The position numbers and the translations under genes are program-made. Of a stretch of 64,000 nucleotides of DNA, positions 38,801-45,025 are shown in pieces. The notes beneath the pieces are model-generated. The model ran no database searches. It was given only the letters and a program-made list of their open reading frames with translations, and was not told the origin of the DNA. Position 1 is the stretch's first letter; every line of letters begins with the position of its first letter. Origin of the DNA: Larus michahellis (taxonomy: Eukaryota; Chordata; Aves; Charadriiformes; Laridae); NCBI RefSeq assembly GCF_964199755.1, contig NC_133911.1, positions 2,321,001-2,385,000 of the forward strand, given 5' to 3'.

Positions 38801-41800
38801 GGGGCACCCAGGGGTGGGGGGGGGCAGGGGGGCACCGAAAAATTCATCCTTGGGGCCAGGCCGGGGGTGAAAAAAATCAAATATAAAACCCCAGACGCAG
38901 CTTATTGGCAGCGCGGTGGTATTTTCCAAGCAGAAAATACAGTTTTTATATATATGGGCTATATGCACTTAAAATATATATCTATATAGAGAGATATCTA
39001 TATATATTTTATATGTAATATATATTATTATTATGAGATATGTATTTTAGATGTAAAACATATTTATCTGCTATATTTTGTACTTAACATATACCACCTG
39101 CTATATATTATATGTAAAATACATATTTTATCTGCTAAATTTCATATCTAATATATAGTCTGCTACATTTATAAGTAAATATATATTTTTTTTGTCTGCT
39201 ATATTTTATATTTAATACCCACAACCTGCTACATATTGTGCGGGAAATATGTATTTTATCTGCTACATTTTATATTTAATAGGTAATCGGCTATATTTAT
39301 ATGTAAAGTATATATATTATCTGCTATTTTATATTTAATATAGACAATCTGCGATATATTACATGTAAAATGTATATTTTACCTGCTAGATTTTATGTTT
39401 AATATATACAACCTGCTACATATTATGTGTAAAATACATATTTTATCTGCTAAATTTTGTATCTAATGTATAGTCTGCTCTATTTATTTGTAAATATATC
39501 TATTTTGTCTGCTACATTTTATATTTAATGTATGCAATTTGCCATATTTTTTTGTAAAATACATATTTCGCCTGCTAGATTTTATATTTCATATATACAA
39601 CCTGCTGTATGTTGTATGTAAAATATATACTTTATCTGCTAGATTTTGTATCTAATATATAGTCTGCTATATTTATATGTAACTACATAGATTTCATCTG
39701 CTATATTTTATATTTAATGTGTACAATCTGCAACATATTATATGTAAAATACATATTTCACCTGCTATATTTTATATTTCATATATACGATCTGCCATAT
39801 TTATACGTGAAATACGTATTTCACCTGCTATATTTTATACTTAATATATTGTCTGCTGTATTTACAGGTGAAATACATATTTCACCTACTACCTTTTATA
39901 TTTAATATACAGCATATTTATATTTTAAATTTATTTATATTTTATATTTAATATATAGCATATTTAATATATAATATGCTCCGTTTATATGTAAAATCTA
40001 TATTCTTGGCTGCATTTTCTATTTAATCTATATAACCTGCCATAGCCTGTATGTTTTATAGGCATATATTTTATCGGTTGTATGTTATATGTTTATATAC
40101 GTATTTTTTTCCCATCGGCTGGAGTGAGTGGTGCCATGGGTGGTGGTGGTGGGGTGCGGGGGGGATGCAGAGCCCTCCCCAGCTCCCCCCCCCCGTTTTG
40201 CCCCCCCCCCAGGTGGAGCGGGAGAGGCTGCGGACGCAGGAGGCCTCGCTGCGGCTCTCGGGGGAGAAGGGCCGGCTGGCGGGAGCGCTGGCCACGGCCG
40301 AGCGGGACCTGGCGCAGGCGCAGCACCGCATCCAGCTGCTGCAGGTGGGTGCCCCTCTGCTCCCCGCTGGCACCCCTGGGTGCTGCCCGCCCGGTGGAGG
40401 CACCCGGGGATGGCGGGGGGTGGGAGCTGAGCTCTTTTTGGGGGGGCTCATCCCATCCTGGAGAGATGCTGGTGCCTGTATGGGGATGATGCTGAGCTCT
40501 TTTGGGGGGGCTTATCCCATCCTGGAGGGTCCTGGTGCCTACACCAGTATGGTGCTGGGCTCTTCTTGGGGGGCTCATCCCATCCTGGAGGGTCCTGGTG
40601 CCTTCACTGGGAGGGTGCTGGGCTCTACTGGGGGCTCATCCCATCCTGGAGAGATGCTGGTGCCTGTATGAGGATGATGCTGAGCTCTTTTGGGGGCTCA
40701 TCCCATCCTGGAGGGTCCTGGTGCCTGCACTGGGATGACGCCAGTGCTTATACTGGGATGGCGTTGGGCTCATCCCAGTTTGTTGGGATGCTGGTGCTTA
40801 TACTGGAATGGTGCTGGGCTCATCCCAGTTTATAGGGATGCCAGTATAGGGGGATATTCCTGGGCTCATCCCAGTTTGTAGGAATGCTGGTGCTTATACT
40901 GGGATGGTGCTGGGCTTATCCCAGTTTGTAGGGATGCCAGTGTACTGGGATGATGCTGGTGCTTATACTGGGCTGGCGCTGGGCTCATCCCAGTTTGTAG
41001 GGATGCCAGTATACTGGGATGGAGCTGGGCTCATCCCAGTTTGTGGGGATTATGGTGCTTATACTGGGACAGTGCTGGGCTCATCCCAGTTTGTCGGGAT
41101 GCCAGTATAGGGGGATATTCCTGGGCTCATCCCAGTTTGTAGGAATGCTGGTGCTTATACTGGGATGGTGCTGGGCGTATCCCAGTTTGTACGTGTGCCA
41201 GTATACTGGGATGATGCTGGTGCTTATACTGGGATGGTGCTGGGCTCATCCCAGTTTGTGGGGATTCTGGTGCTTATACTGGGATGGTGCTGGGCTCATC
41301 CCAGTTTGTGGGGATTCTGGTGCTTATACTGGGATGCACGGGACTCATCCCAGTTTGTCGGGATGCCAGTATACTGGGATATTCCTGGGCTCATCCCAGT
41401 TTGTAGGAATGCTGGTGCTTATACTGGGCTGGCGCTGGGCTCCCCAGCTTGGGGACAGGTTTTGGGGTGATGGCCCCCCCCGTGTCCGTCCCGTCCCCCC
41501 CCCCCCAGGCGCAGGTGTCGGCGCTGGAGCACCCGTCACCCCCGAGCGCGGGGGGGTCGCCGGAGCTGCGGCGGGAGCTGGACCGCCTGCGCATCACCCC
41601 GCACCCCGGGGACCGCGGCCACCGCGGCCTGGAGGAGCAGGTCAGTGGCGGGGGGGTGGGGGGGACAGGACACCCCCGGGGGGGGGGGGTGACACATATG
41701 TCCCCTCCCTTCTCTCCCCCCCCCCCCCAACTTTTTCACCCCCCCTCCTTCGCAGATCGCGCTGCTGAAGGGGCAGGAGCTCCACCGTCACCCCACCAGC

Positions 41801-41806
41801 ATCTAG
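7245..41806 (+). CDS. CROCC: CROCC (rootletin), 34 coding exons, 5' end missing
   Basis: Rootletin, the long coiled-coil protein that forms the ciliary rootlet and helps centrosome cohesion with CEP250. Exons: 7245-7396, 8002-8187, 8280-8363, 8457-8548, 8652-8817, 10541-10647, 10741-10947, 11061-11157, 12758-12853, 13793-13948, 14052-14251, 19397-19558, 20178-20322, 22351-22719, 24082-24275, 24368-24495, 25924-26075, 27469-27570, 27649-27783, 29295-29426, 29515-29753, 31874-32033, 32170-32337, 33383-33719, 35250-35377, 35452-35572, 36576-36733, 36838-37041, 37130-37330, 37412-37561, 38628-38786, 40213-40344, 41509-41640, 41756-41806. All introns are GT-AG and every phase fits, giving 1,794 residues from Met at 7262 to TAG at 41804. 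Human rootletin is 2,017 residues; about 70 N-terminal residues are missing here and several internal exons are shorter. Confidence 0.95.
7397..8001 (+). other. CROCC intron 1 (605 bp), not an array
   Basis: Intron between GT at 7397 and AG at 8000. It contains a run of A at about 7815-7838 but no minisatellite, and is the longest CROCC intron in the window without one. Confidence 0.8.
8830..10290 (+). repeat. Minisatellite of ~143-165 bp unit in CROCC intron 5
   Basis: Eight good copies can be followed by the marker GAAGAATTTG at about 9025, 9189, 9354, 9508, 9651, 9814, 9969 and 10112, with a ninth degraded copy near 10230. Spacing varies from 143 to 165 bp. G-rich on the coding strand and built of smaller GGGATGCAGGG elements. 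The long open frames here on both strands come from the repeat. Confidence 0.92.
10541..11157 (+). CDS. CROCC: CROCC exons 6-8 of the window
   Basis: Residues 222-358. Exon 6 has the conserved [14 protein letters not shown] and [12 protein letters not shown] block of the rootletin N-terminal region. Exon 7 carries AESQAG and [20 protein letters not shown], exon 8 a heptad-rich segment ending TLQLRNL. The exons are separated by introns of 93 and 113 bp, without repeats. Acceptor AG precedes 10541 and donor GT follows 11157, after which the next minisatellite begins. Confidence 0.93.
11200..12730 (+). repeat. GATGCATGC-type minisatellite in CROCC intron 8
   Basis: Roughly 17-bp units of the form GATGCATGCYRAGGCRY, passing after about 12240 into longer composite units (about 40 bp) around GATGCAGGATGCATGGC. 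Very rich in GCATGC and ATGCAT palindromes and alternating purine-pyrimidine runs. It fills the intron almost exon to exon. Confidence 0.92.
12758..14251 (+). CDS. CROCC: CROCC exons 9-11 of the window (includes proline-rich linker)
   Basis: Residues 359-509. Exon 9 matches the human LETEDGEGLQQTL region (here [14 protein letters not shown]). Exon 10 is a proline-rich non-coiled linker ([20 protein letters not shown]) followed by [13 protein letters not shown], equivalent to the human SPPRRSSPGR...IHSALHKRQLQVQ region but shorter. Exon 11 returns to heptads ([20 protein letters not shown]). This linker separates the N-terminal head part from the long rod. Exon 9 and exon 10 are separated by the pyrimidine array in intron 9. 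Confidence 0.92.
12890..13770 (+). repeat. Polypyrimidine 19-20-bp minisatellite in CROCC intron 9
   Basis: More than 40 copies of a unit close to CTCAGTTTCCCCCCTCCTTC, period 19-20 bp, almost pure C/T on the coding strand except for the AG of each CTCAG. It ends about 20 bp before the acceptor of the exon at 13793. Confidence 0.93.
14252..15463 (+). repeat. 20-bp minisatellite, left part of CROCC intron 11
   Basis: About 60 copies of GTCCGTCTGTCCCGAGCTCC and variants. A 124-bp block is duplicated in tandem (marker ATCTGTGTGTCCTGAGCACT at 14821 and 14945). The array starts directly after the donor of the exon ending at 14251 and is cut on the right by a CR1 element. Confidence 0.93.
15464..16790 (-). 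mobile_element. CR1 LINE, 5'-truncated, reverse strand
   Basis: About 1.3 kb of CR1 with its 3' end at 15464 (short TCATAGAAT repeats, the family's 3' signature). The reverse strand encodes an uninterrupted piece of reverse transcriptase and the conserved C-terminal region: [89 protein letters not shown]. The catalytic FADD box reads FAGD, so the first catalytic aspartate is replaced. Compared with other CR1 copies three residues are missing near [10 protein letters not shown]. It sits in CROCC intron 11, antisense to the gene, and splits two arrays. Confidence 0.95.
16810..19385 (+). repeat. CTGTCCATCTGCCCACC-type minisatellite, right part of CROCC intron 11
   Basis: About 2.6 kb built of GTCCATCTGTCCGTCTG and CTGCCCACCCGTGTCC elements with larger blocks repeated irregularly; the marker CTGCACGCCCATGTCCATCT recurs at about 17409, 17926, 18204, 18410, 18776 and 19027. 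All three forward frames are open for more than 900 codons because no unit contains a stop; a reverse frame is open for about 890. These are not proteins. Confidence 0.93.
19397..20322 (+). CDS. CROCC: CROCC exons 12-13 of the window
   Basis: Residues about 509-611, start of the main rod. Exon 12 (19397-19558) reads [20 protein letters not shown] and ends QQLEH; exon 13 (20178-20322) reads [20 protein letters not shown] and ends ALAEALSK, matching human QQQAEEL and EVAEALTK positions. Phase 2/1 junctions agree. Strong heptad content with Glu/Arg/Ala/Gln dominating. Confidence 0.9.
19620..20160 (+). repeat. GGGTGCTGCAAAATC repeat in CROCC intron 12
   Basis: Irregular repeat of GTGGGTGCTGCAAAATCYCAG separated by C-rich tracts, filling most of a 619-bp intron. 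Copies are uneven in spacing (about 30-60 bp). Confidence 0.8.
20340..22330 (+). repeat. 18-20-bp minisatellite with 441-bp duplication in CROCC intron 13
   Basis: Units based on CCATGCCCTGGGTGCCCCCC and AAGCAGCAGGTCCCC fill the whole 2-kb intron. A block at about 21310-21640 is repeated nearly exactly at about 21750-22075 (for example CATCCAGCAAGTGCCCCCCC at both, offset about 441 bp), with a third partial copy to 22330. Confidence 0.92.
22351..22719 (+). CDS. CROCC: CROCC exon 14 of the window, lysine-free rod segment
   Basis: Residues 612-734, one 123-residue exon matching the position of the human exon that begins after AEALTK and ends ERSQLQEQLAQ. It is unusually biased: about 30 arginines and no lysine, no aspartate, isoleucine, phenylalanine or tyrosine (for example [20 protein letters not shown] and [20 protein letters not shown]). 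Splice sites and phase are normal, so I read it as a real exon under strong GC pressure. Confidence 0.88.
22740..24050 (+). repeat. 31-bp G-rich minisatellite in CROCC intron 14
   Basis: About 42 copies of a unit CTGGGAGGGATGGGGAGGGT plus GAATGGGGTAA or GCAGGGGGTGA. Each unit contains four G-runs of three or more separated by one to three bases, a textbook G-quadruplex pattern on the coding strand. Confidence 0.93.
24082..26075 (+). CDS. CROCC: CROCC exons 15-17 of the window
   Basis: Residues 735-892. Exon 15 has [20 protein letters not shown] (human LAKEHAGLAVQLVAAEREGR). Exon 16 has [20 protein letters not shown] and [10 protein letters not shown] (human ALEGSLFEVQRQLAQLEARR, LLLAKETLTG). 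Exon 17 ends [13 protein letters not shown] (human AHEEDLQRLQREK). Exons 15 and 16 are separated by a 92-bp intron; exons 16 and 17 by a 1.4-kb intron filled by an array. Phases 2 and 1 agree. Confidence 0.93.
24540..25800 (+). repeat. 40-bp pyrimidine-rich minisatellite in CROCC intron 16
   Basis: Best-preserved units (25460-25680) repeat exactly every 40 bp: CCTGTCTTCATCCCCATTCC followed by CATCCATCCCCTTCTTCATC. The left part is more diverged. Nearly free of G on the coding strand. Confidence 0.93.
26160..27460 (+). repeat. GATGCTGATTTTTGGGG minisatellite in CROCC intron 17
   Basis: About 50 copies of GATGCTGATTTTTGGGGCGC and variants, period about 20-28 bp, running up to within ten bases of the acceptor of the exon at 27469. 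Confidence 0.92.
27469..27783 (+). CDS. CROCC: CROCC exons 18-19 of the window
   Basis: Residues 893-971. Exon 18 ([20 protein letters not shown]...ESEKQQ) matches human REELEAERAQLQSQ...ESEKQQ but is about 20 residues shorter. Exon 19 ([20 protein letters not shown]...) matches ALSLKESEKTALSEKLMGTR. They are separated by a 78-bp intron without repeats. The acceptor of exon 18 directly abuts an array. Confidence 0.92.
27790..28860 (+). repeat. 44-bp minisatellite in CROCC intron 19
   Basis: The marker GCAAACCCCCATGGCTGGGT recurs every 43-44 bp between about 28110 and 28670 (e.g. 28211 and 28255), with more diverged copies on both sides up to about 29100. C-rich on the coding strand. Confidence 0.92.
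29295..32033 (+). CDS. CROCC: CROCC exons 20-22 of the window
   Basis: Residues 972-1148. Exon 20 [20 protein letters not shown] and KQRDSALRE; exon 21 [20 protein letters not shown] and [20 protein letters not shown] (human [20 protein letters not shown]); exon 22 [20 protein letters not shown] and [13 protein letters not shown] (human [13 protein letters not shown]). Among the best conserved parts of the rod. Exons 20-21 are 88 bp apart; exons 21-22 are separated by a 2.1-kb array. Confidence 0.95.
29760..31860 (+). repeat. ~85-105-bp composite minisatellite in CROCC intron 21
   Basis: Units combine GATGCTCAAGTTGGGAGATG, CAGGGGATGGTGGGATGCCT and GGGGTCAGGGTGATGCT; one clean period is 102 bp (29871 to 29973). 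Larger blocks are duplicated: GTGATCCTCAGGATCAGAAT at 30101 and 30713 (612 bp apart) and GGGGAATGATCAAGTTGGAA at 30331 and 31014 (683 bp apart). Confidence 0.92.
32170..33719 (+). CDS. CROCC: CROCC exons 23-24 of the window
   Basis: Residues 1149-1316. Exon 23 [20 protein letters not shown] (human MKMLDSENTRLGRELAELQG). Exon 24, 337 bp, has [52 protein letters not shown] (almost identical to human) and [15 protein letters not shown], then runs into a Ser/Pro linker. It ends in phase 1. The two exons are separated by a 1.05-kb array related to the array that follows exon 24. Confidence 0.95.
32580..33330 (+). repeat. Pyrimidine-rich minisatellite in CROCC intron 23
   Basis: Units of about 41-46 bp around CTCCATCCCTTGCATCCCTG and GGGGTCCTCCATCCCCCAT. 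A block at about 32690-32850 is repeated at about 33040-33200. Wording is close to the array in the next long intron (33830-35150). Confidence 0.9.
33830..35150 (+). repeat. 41-42-bp minisatellite in CROCC intron 24
   Basis: About 30 copies around CTCCATCCCCTGCATCCCTG, GGGGTCCCTCATCACCCTAT and TGCCCCACACCCCATTG; adjacent TGCATCCCT markers are 42 bp apart (34280, 34322). Higher-order blocks of several units recur (for example around 34420-34620 and 34700-34900). Confidence 0.92.
35250..35572 (+). CDS. CROCC: CROCC exons 25-26 of the window
   Basis: Residues 1317-1399. Exon 25 encodes a glycine/proline linker ([20 protein letters not shown]) then [20 protein letters not shown], matching human DPEAVRGALREFLQELRSAQ; the linker is 25-30 residues shorter than in human. 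Exon 26 has [20 protein letters not shown] and [15 protein letters not shown] (human SRARQLQKAVAESEE). Introns of 74 bp between them. Confidence 0.94.
35700..36535 (+). repeat. ~42-bp minisatellite in CROCC intron 26
   Basis: About 20 copies around CCCCAGTAAAACTGGTAAAA and CCCCCTGCATCCCCTGTAAA. It starts about 120 bp after the donor and ends about 40 bp before the acceptor of the exon at 36576. Confidence 0.9.
36576..37561 (+). CDS. CROCC: CROCC exons 27-30 of the window
   Basis: Residues 1400-1637. Exon 27 [20 protein letters not shown] and [18 protein letters not shown]; exon 28 [40 protein letters not shown]; exon 29 [40 protein letters not shown]; exon 30 [20 protein letters not shown]. 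All align by eye with the human tail (VATLERSLQATESELRASQ, LELQRRSLEGELQRSRLGLS). The three introns are 104, 88 and 81 bp and carry no repeats. Confidence 0.94.
37680..38610 (+). repeat. C-rich ~60-bp minisatellite in CROCC intron 30
   Basis: Units combine CCCCAGCACCCTATTGCCCC, GCAGCATCCTTTGCCC and CCCATACATCCCC; period roughly 58-66 bp in the right half, less regular on the left. Confidence 0.88.
38628..41806 (+). CDS. CROCC: CROCC exons 31-34 of the window (C-terminus)
   Basis: Residues 1638-1794. Exon 31 [20 protein letters not shown] and [17 protein letters not shown] (human LGSLQRALAQLEAEKREVER, ALRLEKDRVALRRTLDK). Exon 32 [20 protein letters not shown]. Exon 33 [20 protein letters not shown] and GLEEQ. 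Exon 34 (41756-41806) encodes [16 protein letters not shown] and a TAG stop; human has STLKGQLQQELRR then a longer tail, so the avian C-terminus is shorter and different. Long array-filled introns separate exons 30/31, 31/32 and 32/33. Confidence 0.92.
38880..40110 (+). repeat. AT-rich ~58-60-bp minisatellite in CROCC intron 31
   Basis: About 20 copies of TTTTATATTTAATATATACA, ATCTGCTATATTTATATGTA and AAATACATATTTTATCTGCT. This is the only strongly AT-rich block of more than 1 kb in the gene and contrasts with GC-rich DNA on both sides. Confidence 0.93.
40430..41450 (+). repeat. ~46-70-bp minisatellite in CROCC intron 32
   Basis: About 20 copies around GCTGGGCTCATCCCAGTTTG, TAGGGATGCCAGTATACTGG and GATGATGCTGGTGCTTATAC. 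The marker CATCCCAGTT recurs at spacings of about 46-70 bp. The left copies (40430-40740) carry a related but distinct unit with TCATCCCATCCTGGAGGGTC. Confidence 0.92.
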
Positions 41807-42670
41807 GGCTGCGCACCCCGTCCCCGTCCCCCCCCCGCAGAGACCAGCACAACTCATCTCAGGGGTGGGGGGGGGGGAGAATCCGTGGAGTTTTCACCGT
41901 GGAGTTTTCATCCCGCCACATTCCCTTCTCTCCAGCAAAAAAAAAGCCGCACTTTACCCCCGGGACGACGACACTCGTGTATTTTTGGTACACGGGGGGG
42001 GGGACACGTTGTTCCCCCCCTTTTTTCTATCGCAGTTTTTAACAAAAAGTTGGAAAATGCTCCTTTTTTTTTTTTTACCCCCTCTCCCGGCACCAGCCAA
42101 GTCCCCGGCTTTATTTTTCCCTTCCTCCCGGCCCTGGCGAGCCCCGACCTTCGGCAGGTCCTAATTTTTCTCCTTTTTCTAACAAAAAAAAAAAAAACTA
42201 CTCTATTTTGGTGGGGTTTGGGTTTTTCTTTTTTTTTTTTTTTTTTTTTTAAAGCAAAGAGCAGGATTTTTCTACGGCTATTTTTGGAGTTTGAAGGGGT
42301 TTTTACTGGTGCTACTGGGCAGCCCGAGGTCTGGGGGTGGGGGGGGTGTGGGGGGGGCAGGTTGTCGAGGTGGGGGCTTGGAGCACCATTAAACGTGGAT
42401 TAAACCCAAACTGGCAGCCCCCCCCCCCCCCCCCGAGGGTTTTATTTCACTGGGGGCGGGGGGGCACATTTTTGGAGATGCCAACGGGACACCAGGATTG
42501 ATCCAGGGTCCCTAAATTATACTAATAAATAAATAATAATTATAATAATTATTAGTCCCGCTGCCGCTTTGGGGGAGAGCTGCCCCCCCCCGCTCTTTGT
42601 TTTAAGCTTTTTTTTGGGGGGGCTGGGGGGGGGTTTGAGCCCCCAGGGAAGGATGAATCCCTTGTGTCCC
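41807..42670 (+). other. CROCC 3' UTR and 3' flank
   Basis: After the TAG at 41804 comes GC- and homopolymer-rich sequence. Poly-A and poly-T tracts are at 42182-42196 and 42230-42251 and a run of C at 42418-42434. Overlapping AATAAA signals at 42524-42533 probably end the transcript, giving a 3' UTR of about 0.75 kb. Confidence 0.7.
42524..42533 (+). terminator. CROCC: Candidate CROCC polyadenylation signal
   Basis: Two overlapping AATAAA hexamers (42524-42529 and 42528-42533) about 720 bp after the stop. They are the first canonical signals downstream on this strand that I found. Confidence 0.65.
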
Positions 42671-43480
42671 CAAGGCCACAAGTGGCGATGGGATGGGGAT
42701 GGAGTGGGATGGGGCTGGCATGGGATAGGGAAGGGGATGGGGATGAGGATGGGATGGGGATGGAATGGGATAGGGAAGGGGAATGGGATGGGGATGGGAA
42801 GGGGTTGGAGAAGGGAAGGGGATGGGAATGGGGAAGGGGATAGGAATGGGGAGGGGGATAGGAATGAAGATGGAATGGGATGCGGAGGGGAAAGGGGATG
42901 GGGATGGGGAGGGGGATGGAGGGGTGGGAAGGGAAGGGGTTGGGAATGGGATGGGAAAGGGGATCGGGATGGGGAGGGTGATAGGGATGAAGATGGAATG
43001 GGATGGGGAAAGGGAAGGGTATGGGATGGGGAGGGGAACTGAAGAGGGTGGGAATGGGATGGGAACGGGCATGGGGAAGGGCATGGGGATCAGGAAGGGG
43101 ATGGGAAGGGGTGGGGATGGAATGGGATGGGGATGGAAGGGGATGGGGAGGGGGGAGGGGAATGGAAGGGGCTGGGGAAGGGGAGAGGGATGAAGATGGA
43201 ATGGGATGGGGATGGGGAATGGGGATGGGGAATGGGGATGGGGAGGGGAATGGAAAGGGGTGGGATGGGGGTGGAATGGAGTAGGGAAGGGGATGGGAAT
43301 GGAATGGGAGGGGAATGGAAGGGGTTGGAAAAGGGGATGGGATGGGAATGGGGAAGGGGACAGGGATGGGGAGTGGGATAGGGATGAAGATGGAATGGGA
43401 TGGGGAAAGGGAAGGGGATGGGACGGGGAGGGGAATTGAAGGGGATGGGGATGGGGATGGGCATGGGGAAGGGGATGGGG
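42670..43480. repeat. G-rich GGGATGGGGATGGAATGG repeat between CROCC and MFAP2
   Basis: About 0.8 kb of imperfect GGGATGGGGATGGAATGGGA and GGGAAGGGGATGGGAATGGG units, almost pure purine plus T on the + strand. Larger blocks recur (for example GATAGGGATGAAGATGGAAT near 42985 and 43378). It lies between the convergent 3' ends of CROCC and MFAP2. Confidence 0.92.
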
Positions 43481-43484
43481 ATCA

Positions 43485-43880
43485 CACAGAATCCCAGACT
43501 GGCCGGGGTTGGAAGGGACCTCTGGAGATCATCTAGTCCCAGAGCAGGGTCACCCAGAGCAGGTGGCACAGGAACGCGTCCAGGCGGGGTTGGAATGTCT
43601 CCAGAGACGGAGACTCCCCCACCTCTCTGGGCAGCCTGTGCCAGGGCTCTGCCACCCTCACAGCAAAGAAGTTCCTCCTCGTGTTGAGGTGGAACTTCCC
43701 ATGGTCACGTTTGTGCCCGTTACCCCTTGTCCTGTCACTGGGCACCACTGAGAAGAGCCTGGCCCCATCCTCCTGACACCCCCCTTCAGTATTTATCAGC
43801 GTTGATAAGGTCCCCCCTCAGCCGTCTTTTTTCCAGACTGAAGAGACCCAAATCCCTCAGCCTTTCTCCATCAGAGAGGG
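43485..43880 (-). mobile_element. CR1 LINE 3' fragment, reverse strand
   Basis: The reverse strand encodes the typical CR1 C-terminal wording ([20 protein letters not shown] and EPWHRLPREVGESPSLETFQ). The 3' end faces 43485 and begins with a CACAGAATC-like terminus. It lacks the reverse-transcriptase core. Confidence 0.9.
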
Positions 43881-43884
43881 GTTC

Positions 43885-44210
43885 CTGCCCCCTCAGCATC
43901 GGCACAAGGAGGGCACGGAGCTGTCGGAGCGGGGCCGGAGGATGTCCCGGAGCTGCTGGGAGGGCTGGAGCCCCTCTGCTGTGGGGACAGGCTGAGAGAG
44001 CTGGGGGGGTTCAGCCTGGAGAAGAGAAGGCTCCGGGGAGACCTTCCAGCCCCTTCCAGTCCCTAAAGGGGCTCCAGGAAAGCTGGGGAGGGACTCTGGA
44101 GCAGGGAGGGGAGCCATGGGACGAGGGGGAATGGTTTTAAGCCAAAAGAGGGGAGATTCAGACGAGATATTGGAAGAAATTCTTGGCTGTGAGGGTGGTG
44201 GCCCAGGTTG
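43885..44210 (+). mobile_element. CR1 LINE fragment, forward strand, no 3' end
   Basis: Sequence such as GGACAGGCTGAGAGAGCTGG, TTCAGCCTGGAGAAGAGAAG and CTCCAGGAAAGCTGGGGAGG is the reverse complement of the CR1 at 60830-61320, so it is the same subfamily in the opposite orientation. It stops near GTGGCCCAGG without the family's 3' repeats. With the preceding element it forms a head-to-head pair. Confidence 0.88.
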
Positions 44211-44534
44211 CCCCATCCCTAAACACCGCAGGCCCCCACCCTTCGTCCTCGTCTATAGGGGAACCGGGCAGCGCCCCAAAATCAACCCCCAAACCACCCG
44301 TTATTTTCTAGAAGAGACTCAGAAAATCCCCCCAAACACCTATGTACCGCACTTGTTTTCTGTAAGACCCGCTCCCCCCCCCCCCAAATTAAGCCTCCGC
44401 CAAGCTGTGCTATTTACCCCCCTCCCCGCAACCACCACCCAAAATCATTTCGCGTCTCCCCAACGCCCTAAAGCACCCCAAAAATCATTGCCCGCAGCCC
44501 TCCCTGCCGCGCCGGATGGCCGGGAATCGCTCAA

Positions 44535-44540
44535 TTTATT
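44535..44540 (-). terminator. MFAP2: Candidate MFAP2 polyadenylation signal
   Basis: TTTATT on the + strand reads AATAAA on the reverse strand, about 490 bp after the MFAP2 stop. An ATTAAA variant lies closer to the stop, in the T-rich tract near 44780. The 44541-45025 stretch is therefore read as the MFAP2 3' UTR; it holds homopolymer tracts and nothing else I recognise. Confidence 0.6.
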
Positions 44541-45025
44541 GGAACCCCCCCAAAACTATTAGAACACTCCCCCTCCCCCCCCCCCCCCGAAAATTAGAAA
44601 ATCTGCCCCCCCCCAAAAAAAAACGAGTCAGGAGCCGCAATGACCCTTACGCTTTATCTCTTGGATACTCTACGTAGAAAACGGGGCGGCGGGGGCTCGC
44701 ACCGCTCCCCCTTTACAATATAATAAGGAAAGTAATAAAAATAATAAACCCTCCCCCCTCCCCCTTATTTTTTTTTTTTTTTTAATTATTATGTGCACAG
44801 AAAGGAGGGGGAAAAAAAAAAAAAAAAAAGGACTTTTTTGGTTTTTATGCTCTTTCATGCACAGTTTCCTTAGCACCACGGTGAAGATCCGGAGCGGGAC
44901 GGGGAGCCCGGGAAGAGGAGGATGGGAAGGGGTCGGGATGCCGGGATGCGGCCGGCGCAGGGGAGGGGGGGGGGAAGAGTTGGGGGGGGGGGGTGGGGGG
45001 GCGGTTGTTGTCCCCCCCCTGGGGC

